From Candidatus Ratteibacteria bacterium (GTDB taxonomy: Bacteria; CAIJMQ01): a stretch of 5,520 bases of DNA. Below are positions 1-5,520 of the stretch, piece after piece; the first letter of the stretch is position 1, and every line of letters begins with the position of its first letter. The stretch lies in contig JAQURI010000102.1 in the NCBI GenBank assembly GCA_028715665.1, forward strand, positions 1 through 5,520, written 5' to 3'. Below the pieces are notes generated by a model, which had not been told where the DNA came from, ran no database searches, and saw only the letters and a program-made list of their open reading frames with translations. The translations under genes and the position numbers were made by a program.

Positions 1-2
1 AG

Positions 3-227
3 AGAATATATTTCACCGAAAACGATAGATATACATCAGACTGGAGCGATATAGAAGGCAATATTGACATTAATCATAATAAATATTTCAAAACGGCTCC
101 GAGCATGTTTGCAGGCGGGACGGGAAGCGAAGCAAATTTTACCGCTACCCTTATCGGCTCCGAAGACGCAACAGGAATAAAAATATCTATAAATAATATA
201 GGGATTATCACTACAGAGGGATTATAG
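3..227 (+). CDS. Type IV pilin / pseudopilin-like protein, C-terminal part (5' end outside window)
   Basis: An open frame enters from the left edge and ends at a TAG stop (225-227), giving 74 visible residues. The visible part begins RIYFTENDRYTSDWSDIEG, which matches the pattern after the N-terminal helix of type IV pilins and type II secretion pseudopilins: an aromatic-rich 'YFTENDRYT' turn followed by a short acidic segment. The rest (FTATLIGSEDATGIKISIN, then a short tail) looks like the C-terminal beta-sheet of small pilin-like proteins. In this family the missing N-terminus would carry a prepilin peptidase site and a hydrophobic helix; neither can be seen here. Such proteins build pili, secretion pseudopili or uptake fibres in the envelope. 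No cysteine pair is present in the visible part. The gene converges on the PilZ gene with a 27-base gap. The protein class is inferred from sequence style, and the exact subtype (major pilin, minor pilin, GspG/GspH-like) cannot be decided. Confidence 0.7.
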   Translation, partial: RIYFTENDRYTSDWSDIEGNIDINHNKYFKTAPSMFAGGTGSEANFTATLIGSEDATGIKISINNIGIITTEGL

Positions 228-254
228 GAAAATTTTACCGTGGGATATAAGCAG

Positions 255-599
255 TTAATCGTTATAAATAGCGGAAAATTTTAATTCTCCCAAGAACTTC
301 AAAGCTATTCCCTTTTTGTTTTTGTCCGTTTCAGGCTGCTCTACTCTGATAACTTTGCCCCTGGTCCTTAAGATTCTGAAGTTCACTAAATCATTAAGGG
401 GTAAATTAAAAACGACCATAGTGTCCGTATCTAAGGGGAGCCCTTCCTGGCTTTTATAATAAACGCCCCCCGCGCTTACATTTAAACTGTTGCAATTTTC
501 ATTGGCTACAATGCCGTCTTTGTTTACCCACTGCAGATACATGGGAAGAGCTAAATGCAATCTTGCGTGTTTCCTGCGTTCCTGGAAGTTTTCTTCCAT
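255..599 (-). CDS. Single-domain PilZ protein (putative c-di-GMP receptor)
   Basis: This 114-residue protein consists of little more than one PilZ domain. Both signature elements for cyclic-di-GMP binding are visible: the RxxxR motif near the N-terminus (R9 and R13 in ERRKHARL) and the [D/N]xSxxG motif (N40, S42, G45 in NVSAGGVYY), which starts the beta-barrel. The remainder alternates hydrophobic residues as expected for barrel strands and ends GIALKFLGEL, typical of the last strand. There is no signal peptide, membrane segment or second domain, so it is probably a cytosolic adaptor that changes a partner's activity when c-di-GMP rises; the partner is unknown. The ATG at 597-599 is supported by a purine-rich ribosome binding site (AAGGGG, 605-610 read in reverse) five bases upstream and by a promoter just before it. 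It lies tail-to-tail with a pilin-like gene, which is compatible with, but does not prove, a role in pili or surface behaviour. Confidence 0.88.
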   Translation of the reverse strand: MEENFQERRKHARLHLALPMYLQWVNKDGIVANENCNSLNVSAGGVYYKSQEGLPLDTDTMVVFNLPLNDLVNFRILRTRGKVIRVEQPETDKNKKGIALKFLGELKFSAIYND

Positions 600-630
600 C
601 TTTTCCCCTTTTAGGAAAAATCTATGCTAT

Positions 631-659
631 CTTATAGGACTTATTTTTAAAAAAGTCAA
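631..659 (-). promoter_or_regulatory. Sigma70-type promoter of the PilZ gene
   Basis: Read on the minus strand, TTGACT (654-659) and TATAAG (631-636) are separated by exactly 17 bases, close to the TTGACA-17-TATAAT consensus. The spacer is very AT-rich. Transcription would begin near 624, leaving a leader of about 25 bases that contains the AAGGGG ribosome binding site before the ATG at 599. The promoter sits wholly in the 92-base gap after the oxidoreductase stop codon, so the PilZ gene can be expressed independently of it. The call rests on sequence match only. Confidence 0.65.
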
Positions 660-677
660 GAACCAACTGCTTATTTA

Positions 678-700
678 TCGGCTGTTACCTTTCAAGCCGA
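678..700 (-). other. Small hairpin overlapping the oxidoreductase stop codon
   Basis: TCGGCT (678-683) and AGCCGA (695-700) form a perfect 6-bp inverted repeat around an 11-base loop that contains the TGA stop of the oxidoreductase gene (692-694). It could help end or stabilise that transcript. On the minus strand it is followed by AUAAAUAAG rather than a run of U, so it does not meet the usual criteria for an intrinsic terminator. No better terminator is visible between this gene and the PilZ promoter. Confidence 0.25.
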
Positions 701-1813
701 AATTCTTTTGTGTTTTGAATCCTTCTTCAAAGCCTCCATAAAATTATCGTATTCTTTTCTGTTAACAGGCATTCCAACAGGCACACATTTCCTGCCCGAC
801 ATAATTAAAGCGTTTATAAATTCAATAGATTTTACGCCTTCCTCGCCGGACACCATAAGCGGCTCTTTATATAAAATGGCGCGCGCAAAATTTTTTACGA
901 CCCCCGCATGCCCAAAAATATTCTCTTTTGGAGAAAGGATTTCTACCTTCTCTTCTTTTACTTCGGGGCCAGACCACAATTCTTTCGACTTGAAAGTGTA
1001 CTGCGAAATCGAAGGTGTAAATGTATAAAGTTTCAACTCTTCGCCTATTAAAACCAACTTACCTTTATCTCCCAACAATTCCGCGCGCAACCCGCCCCCG
1101 GCTTCGCAAGTGCCCGTATAATAATATCCCCATGCGCCGTTTTCATATTCCAAAAAAGCCGACACCTCGTCCTCAACTTCGATTTCATGAAGTTTCGTCC
1201 TTGTTTTCGCTTCTACCTTTCTGGGAAGTCCGGCCAAAGACAAAAATATATCTATTCCGTGAGGCGCCTGATTCATCAAAACACCTCCGCCTTCGCCTTT
1301 CCATGTGGCGCGCCAGGTCGCACTGTCATAGTAAGCTTGAGTCCGGTAAAAAACAGTATCAATAAAAAGCGTGCGCTGGATTTGGCCTAAAATTCCGCTT
1401 TTAACGACTCCGATTGCTTTTTGAACTGCGGGCGATATTCTCTGCTGATACATTAAGGAAAAAACTTTTTTGCTTTTTTTAGCCGCTTCAATCATCCTGT
1501 CGGCGCCCGATACAGTGACAGCCATCGGCTTTTCGCAAAGGACATGAAGACCGTTTTCAAAAGCAAAAACGCAAATTTCCGGATGAAACCAGTGCGGGGT
1601 CGCAACCAACACTGCATCGCAAAGCCCGCTTTTTATAAGCTTTTTATAATCCGAAAAATATTTAACATGAAATTCTTCGCCGACTTTTTCAACCGCCTGC
1701 TCATTAACATCACAAACACAAGTAAGTTCGATATCCTCCAAAGTTTTGATATTTCTGCAATGTAAACATCCGATCCCGCCAACCCCAATCACCCCGATTT
1801 TTACTTTCTGCAT
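692..1813 (-). CDS. Gfo/Idh/MocA-family NAD(P)-dependent oxidoreductase
   Basis: This is a complete 373-residue protein, the usual size for the family. The N-terminal Rossmann domain (about 4-120) has the dinucleotide motif GVGGIG (10-15), an acidic residue at the end of strand 2 (D35, favouring NAD over NADP) and the family's EKP motif (94-96, in CEKPMA) that places the catalytic lysine K95. The C-terminal alpha/beta domain (about 125-350) has GEGGGVLMNQAPHGID, in which H185 and D188 fit the HxxD position usually involved in substrate binding or catalysis. Members oxidise or reduce hydroxyl groups of sugars, inositols and sugar nucleotides; the substrate here cannot be read from sequence. 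There is no signal peptide, so it should be cytoplasmic. The start is the ATG at 1811-1813, chosen because the Rossmann fold begins immediately after it; the ribosome binding site is weak (GAAGAG, eight bases upstream). The gene lies between two unrelated genes, with no pathway partners in view. Seven cysteines fall in the first 93 residues. Confidence 0.93.
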   Translation of the reverse strand: MQKVKIGVIGVGGIGCLHCRNIKTLEDIELTCVCDVNEQAVEKVGEEFHVKYFSDYKKLIKSGLCDAVLVATPHWFHPEICVFAFENGLHVLCEKPMAVTVSGADRMIEAAKKSKKVFSLMYQQRISPAVQKAIGVVKSGILGQIQRTLFIDTVFYRTQAYYDSATWRATWKGEGGGVLMNQAPHGIDIFLSLAGLPRKVEAKTRTKLHEIEVEDEVSAFLEYENGAWGYYYTGTCEAGGGLRAELLGDKGKLVLIGEELKLYTFTPSISQYTFKSKELWSGPEVKEEKVEILSPKENIFGHAGVVKNFARAILYKEPLMVSGEEGVKSIEFINALIMSGRKCVPVGMPVNRKEYDNFMEALKKDSKHKRISA

Positions 1814-1849
1814 ATTTTGTGCTCTTCAGTTTATTCTTTAATTGCGACG

Positions 1850-1878
1850 ATTTTAAACCATCTTATCCCTAAAATCCA
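1850..1878 (-). promoter_or_regulatory. Weak candidate promoter for the oxidoreductase gene
   Basis: On the minus strand, TAAAAT (1850-1855) resembles a -10 box with one mismatch, and TGGATT (1873-1878) is a poor -35 box at 17-base spacing. Transcription would start near 1843, about 30 bases before the ATG at 1813. A promoter is expected here because a strong terminator lies just upstream (1900-1933), but this particular pair is only the best match I could find by eye. Confidence 0.3.
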
Positions 1879-1899
1879 CAGACTTTCGGGAAGAAAATT

Positions 1900-1933
1900 A
1901 AAAAATGCGGGGAGTAAAACTCACTCCCCGCAT
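1900..1933 (-). terminator. Rho-independent terminator of the multicopper oxidase gene
   Basis: On the minus strand, a perfect 11-bp inverted repeat (ATGCGGGGAGT at 1923-1933 pairing with ACTCCCCGCAT at 1905-1915) encloses a 7-base loop and is followed directly by a T-rich tract (TTTTT then AATTTTC). This is a textbook intrinsic terminator, about 50 bases after the oxidase stop codon. It should largely separate transcription of the oxidase from the oxidoreductase gene downstream. A weaker GTGAG/CTCAC inverted repeat (1942-1946 with 1963-1967) lies between the stop codon and the terminator and has no T tract. Confidence 0.9.
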
Positions 1934-1982
1934 CTCCGACAGTGAGAAAAACTGATGAAAAACTCACCGCCGGAAAATTTAC

Positions 1983-4900
1983 TCATCTAATACTTGGAAA
2001 CACTTTTAACTTCGCACTGGCTTTTCCTACGTTTCCGGCATTATCCTGCGCCTGAACCTTTATCTTGTATGTTCTGGCGCTGGAAACCGAGAGTTTAACT
2101 TTAAACGAATAACTACCATTCTTTGAAATGGTAAATGTTCCTCCAGGCACCTTTGAACCACTGCTGACCGACACGGAATAACTTCCGCTGGCGCGGTTAA
2201 CGCCCGAAGAATCGGACACTTTCCCTTTCACTTTTACGGTAACGGTCTTACCACTGCGTCTTACTGCAGACGATGGTGAAACAGAAACCGTAACTTTCGG
2301 AGCTTTCGCGTCCAATATCAGTTTGTTGGACGGAGTCGATTCCGGACCTGTTCCGATAGCATTCGTTGCAGATACGGTAAACGTATATGATGTTCCCTGA
2401 GAAAGTCCCGTTATTGTTATCGGACTTGCATTTCCTGTAACCGTTTTGCCGCCAGGGATGCAAGTTACCGTATATGTTATTATCGGATTTCCGCCATCCG
2501 ATGCAGGAGCAGTAAAACTTACTTTTGCCTGACCATTTGCACCAGTAGCAACTGCCGATACATTTGTAGGCGCTCCGGGAACAGTAGCCAGTTTGACGCT
2601 GTTAGACGGTGCCGATGCAGGGCCTGTTCCGGCCGCATTCGTTGCGGTCACCGTAAACGTATACAATCCACCATTTGTTAACCCGGTTACCGTTATCGGG
2701 CTGGTGCCACCCACAGCTGTCTTACCGCCCGGATTAGAAGTCACTCTGTAATAAGTAATGGCGCTGCCGCCGTTTGATGAAGGCGCAGAGAAGCTGACAG
2801 TCGCCTGAGCATTGCCTCCGACTGCAACAGCATTTGTCGGCGCTCCGGGCGCTACAACCGGACCAACAGATTGATTGACCGTATTGGAAAAATCGGAGCT
2901 GGCTGTTTTAGTTGGGAAAGCCGCTCCTTCGTTAATTCCGGGGTCTGTATAATCGGTGGTGTCACCGACCACATTGTCAGCCCGCACCCTGTAGTAATAG
3001 AGTTGGCTTTCCACAATACTGTCATCAGTATATGTTGTCGCATCCATTCCGGCCGCGAACGTGGTCAAATCAATTGTAAAATCAGGGTCGCTTGCTCTCT
3101 GAATAGCAAATTGTGTTTCATTTATAGAGTTGTCAATCCATGTCAAGGTAATGCCGTCGCCGTTTGCAAGAGCACTTAAGTCGGACGGCGCCCTCGGAGC
3201 AACTGCGACTGCCACGGAATGCATCATATCCATTTCTTCATGGCTGAGGATATGGCAATGTATTACATATTCCCAACCGTAGTTGACATAATGGTTGATA
3301 ATATCTACTGGTTCTCCGTTCGGAGCAAAACCCATAAATCCCGTGCCGGTAATATCCGCCTGTGTTGAATTCACCAGTATGGCGCCTTCCGGCATAGTCG
3401 GGTCGAGAAGTCGGACACTGTTGGGAATTTCAAACGGCAAAGTAGGAAGAATCGGCCTCAAAGCCACGATAGTATCTTCCAACGGACTAACTCTTACCGT
3501 GTCCTTCCAGCCCAACTCATTGGCATCGGGCAATCTTTTAATTCCGTCCCAACCTACTCGGTTTATTAACTGCACATCATAGAGATGGAAGTGAACAGGG
3601 TGAGTATCTACACCGTTGTGAGTAATCTTCCAAATCTGCGTTCCGTCACCTAATGAGCCGATAGGCGTTCCTGTAACCGACGGAGCAAGAACTTCCACCG
3701 GCGGGGAATTATAAGGATAAAGCATAAAATTCTGATTGCCGGAGTTGGTCCTCGGGAGTTCCAGTCCCAGAAAACCGCTCATTCGTCCGTAGTCATGGTC
3801 AAATGCCTCACCCATTTCATCCTGAATTGCTTTCGGCTCCAAAGGCAGAGTAACAGTATCGCCCTCTACTGTCTGAAAGCTAATGAAATTATCCTGTATA
3901 TTTACATAACCCCATGTAGGCCAAGTAGTCGGAAAAGTCGTATTGTAAGCAGAATCATAAGCTGATTGTCCCACAATTATAGGGTCTTGGGCCGCTGCAA
4001 AAACACCCTGTGATGTATCTGTAGAAACAAACATTGATTCCAGAGTTGCCAAATCGAATGGGTCAGATGCATCTCCTTCTACTCTGATCTGCATGATTGT
4101 TCTTGTATTTGGACCGAAACCCGGTAAGGCGCCGACCGTGCCGCCGATATCTGTCATGTCCGGCGCGCCGGTATAATAATCGTACCGCGCATCAAGCGCA
4201 GGGAATGCCGCCGGAGCATCATTATATAGAATAAGCGTTTTGCCGGCATATGCGGAAAAGTCAACAATTACATCCGCGCGTTCAGCCGGAGCAAGCAGCA
4301 GCGCATGGTCTGACACATTACCGACATTAAAAGTTGTCGGGTCCGCATTCCACGTAATTGGCTGATTGGGAATAACGGCCGGATACGGCAGAAATCCGCT
4401 GTCAGTACCTATCTGTATAAATGACGGACCAGCTGTAGCCGGGTCGGGCACTCCGCCTTCTCGCCCGTCCGCAGGCCATGTTTCCGGGAAACCAGCAGTA
4501 GGAGCCGCGGGAACCATTTTGACTTCCGTATTGCTTCTGCCGTCAGATGTTACAACTGTAGGGTCTGCTTCATATAATTGTAAGTTCCAGAACCTGTCAT
4601 TGGCCGCATTCAGAATTCTGAAACGATATGCTTTGGGCTGCACGACAAGGTAAGGATAAACAGTGCCGTTAACTATGGGTGCGTCCATGAAACTTTCCAT
4701 TCCCATAGACGGATGCGGCACACCGGGATTATACGGAGGTTCCCAAGGAGCATTAATGGGGTCATAATATGGGTTCTCAACCGGTCCGTGCGTAACGTCC
4801 GTCGGCGGCCAGAACCAAGGGCCATAATGCCAGCGTCCGAAAGGATTTACACCTTCGATATCGTATGGGTTTTGCGCAGGCACATATACATGCGGCATCC

Positions 4901-5520
4901 ACAAATCGCCTGTCATGGGCATACCCGGCATTGAACCCCAACGCCAGAGAGGGTCAGTAGTCATAATAGTATTTGCATCTACAAAAGTCCTATCTTGTAT
5001 AACTAAAGGAATCTGTGCGGCAGGTATAATTCCGAAATCAATCAACGCCTGCTCTATATCGTCGGTGATAATATAAGCCGCGGCTTCGCCGACATATACA
5101 TTTAAACGCGTAATGCCGTAAGCATGGTCATGATAAAACATTAAACGGGAGCTCTGCTGATTAGTCCAATAAAAGGTCAACTCCCCATCGCCTGTCGGAA
5201 CCATGTCCGGGACATCTTGAGCAGAAACGCCTTTCGGATATGATGTTGTTTCCCCTGCAGGGACAGTCCATTGGTGCGGTGTTCCGTCGCTTATCCAGGG
5301 GCTCTTGCCGCCGTGTAAATGTAAAGTTGCGCGGTTTTCTGTATACATACTGCCCTCAGGAGCCATACCCGCGCCCATTACGGTCGTATCTACAGGTACA
5401 AAAAGATTTCCGTCTTCCTCTATGGGAAGCATATTGACGAATTTTATTCGGACTGGACGGTTTTTTTCAGCTATAATAAGCGGTCCCATATAATGGACCG
5501 GCGCAGGAGCTATTGTATTC
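1983..5520 (-). CDS. Large extracytoplasmic multicopper oxidase with three FN3 domains and a C-terminal Ig-like domain (5' end outside window)
   Basis: The frame is open to the right edge: ten codons (NTIAPAPVHY) precede the ATG at 5487-5489, which has no ribosome binding site and lies inside a cupredoxin strand, so the true start is outside. Of 1178 visible residues (numbered from that ATG), about 1-763 form a three-cupredoxin oxidase. All four copper motifs are present: HLHG (57-60), HDH (120-122), HPVHFH (630-635) and HCHILSHEEMDM (744-755). They supply ten histidines, C745 for type 1 copper and M755 as axial ligand. The trinuclear centre should therefore be intact and able to reduce oxygen while oxidising metal ions or phenolics. 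After it come FN3 domains at about 766-870, 881-970 and 971-1060, then an Ig-like domain (1063-1168). No membrane helix, LPXTG or PEP-CTERM-like sorting tail is seen at the C-terminus. The architecture recalls, from memory, the large OmpB/MofA-type oxidases linked to Fe or Mn; the substrate is unproven. Confidence 0.93.
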   Translation of the reverse strand, partial: NTIAPAPVHYMGPLIIAEKNRPVRIKFVNMLPIEEDGNLFVPVDTTVMGAGMAPEGSMYTENRATLHLHGGKSPWISDGTPHQWTVPAGETTSYPKGVSAQDVPDMVPTGDGELTFYWTNQQSSRLMFYHDHAYGITRLNVYVGEAAAYIITDDIEQALIDFGIIPAAQIPLVIQDRTFVDANTIMTTDPLWRWGSMPGMPMTGDLWMPHVYVPAQNPYDIEGVNPFGRWHYGPWFWPPTDVTHGPVENPYYDPINAPWEPPYNPGVPHPSMGMESFMDAPIVNGTVYPYLVVQPKAYRFRILNAANDRFWNLQLYEADPTVVTSDGRSNTEVKMVPAAPTAGFPETWPADGREGGVPDPATAGPSFIQIGTDSGFLPYPAVIPNQPITWNADPTTFNVGNVSDHALLLAPAERADVIVDFSAYAGKTLILYNDAPAAFPALDARYDYYTGAPDMTDIGGTVGALPGFGPNTRTIMQIRVEGDASDPFDLATLESMFVSTDTSQGVFAAAQDPIIVGQSAYDSAYNTTFPTTWPTWGYVNIQDNFISFQTVEGDTVTLPLEPKAIQDEMGEAFDHDYGRMSGFLGLELPRTNSGNQNFMLYPYNSPPVEVLAPSVTGTPIGSLGDGTQIWKITHNGVDTHPVHFHLYDVQLINRVGWDGIKRLPDANELGWKDTVRVSPLEDTIVALRPILPTLPFEIPNSVRLLDPTMPEGAILVNSTQADITGTGFMGFAPNGEPVDIINHYVNYGWEYVIHCHILSHEEMDMMHSVAVAVAPRAPSDLSALANGDGITLTWIDNSINETQFAIQRASDPDFTIDLTTFAAGMDATTYTDDSIVESQLYYYRVRADNVVGDTTDYTDPGINEGAAFPTKTASSDFSNTVNQSVGPVVAPGAPTNAVAVGGNAQATVSFSAPSSNGGSAITYYRVTSNPGGKTAVGGTSPITVTGLTNGGLYTFTVTATNAAGTGPASAPSNSVKLATVPGAPTNVSAVATGANGQAKVSFTAPASDGGNPIITYTVTCIPGGKTVTGNASPITITGLSQGTSYTFTVSATNAIGTGPESTPSNKLILDAKAPKVTVSVSPSSAVRRSGKTVTVKVKGKVSDSSGVNRASGSYSVSVSSGSKVPGGTFTISKNGSYSFKVKLSVSSARTYKIKVQAQDNAGNVGKASAKLKVFPSIR
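2310..2849 (-). repeat. Tandem pair of similar fibronectin type III repeats within the oxidase gene
   Basis: Two adjacent repeats of about 90 codons each (2580-2849 and 2310-2579) both begin PGAPTN and share the blocks PGGKT, SPIT.TGL, YTFTV.ATNA.GTGP and PSN. A hand alignment gives about 60% identical residues. At the DNA level, third positions and several short stretches differ, so this is an older duplication within the gene rather than a recent copy or an assembly artefact. The first FN3 domain (2880-3194) is much more divergent. Such repeats normally act as spacers or carbohydrate- and surface-binding modules in secreted bacterial enzymes. Confidence 0.85.

Noticed and set aside
229..282. 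AAAATTTTACCG (229-240) and CGGAAAATTTT (272-282) as a bidirectional terminator between the pilin-like and PilZ genes.
   Set aside because: The loop would be about 31 bases, the stem is almost all A/T with a bulge, half of it lies inside the PilZ coding region, and no T tract follows. AAAATTTT is self-complementary and common in AT-rich DNA.
600..691. A riboswitch, such as a c-di-GMP aptamer, in the leader of the PilZ gene.
   Set aside because: The predicted leader is only about 25 bases after the promoter, far too short for a known aptamer, and no conserved fold is visible.
490..1390. Plus-strand open frames opposite the PilZ and oxidoreductase genes (for example 490-741, 708-1028, 1021-1365).
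   Set aside because: They are antisense to well-supported genes, lack recognisable domains and have low-complexity or atypical protein composition, so they are shadows of the real genes.
2248..2463. Minus-strand open frame of 71 codons overlapping the FN3 region in another frame.
   Set aside because: It is contained within the multicopper oxidase gene on the same strand, and its protein has no plausible fold or start signal.
4160..4171. Perfect 12-bp GC palindrome CCGGCGCGCCGG inside the oxidase gene, considered as a protein-binding site.
   Set aside because: It lies within coding sequence and is explained by the codons for a Thr-Gly-Ala-Pro stretch; nothing nearby suggests a regulatory role.

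Overview
The window holds four genes and no RNA gene, CRISPR array or insertion sequence that I can recognise. It is moderately AT-rich and gene-dense, with short intergenic spacers and sigma70-like promoter and intrinsic-terminator signals, so it looks like a bacterial chromosome. A type IV pilin-like tail, a PilZ protein and a large exported multicopper oxidase with fibronectin type III repeats suggest a Gram-negative or environmental lineage, such as Desulfobacterota, Omnitrophota or Elusimicrobiota. That placement is inference from gene style, not a firm identification.

Layout. At the left edge (3-227, plus strand) is the C-terminal end of a type IV pilin or pseudopilin-like protein; its start lies outside the window. 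It converges on a minus-strand single-domain PilZ protein (255-599), a probable cyclic-di-GMP receptor with its own well-formed sigma70-like promoter (631-659). Upstream of that, also on the minus strand, is a complete Gfo/Idh/MocA-family NAD(P)-dependent oxidoreductase (692-1813). A 169-base spacer (1814-1982) carries a strong intrinsic terminator for the next gene and possibly a weak promoter for the oxidoreductase. The rest of the window (1983-5520, minus strand) is one very long gene for a multicopper oxidase. It has all copper-ligand motifs, followed by three fibronectin type III domains and a C-terminal Ig-like domain. Its reading frame is still open at the right edge, so the N-terminus and any signal peptide are missing.

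How the genes relate. The three minus-strand genes face the same way, but a terminator or promoter separates each from the next, so they are probably separate transcription units rather than an operon. The pilin-like protein and the PilZ protein could both belong to surface or motility functions, and the multicopper oxidase is most likely an extracytoplasmic redox enzyme. The sugar-dehydrogenase-like gene has no obvious functional link to either side. The multicopper oxidase is the most interesting item. I see no clear evidence of an undescribed multigene system here.
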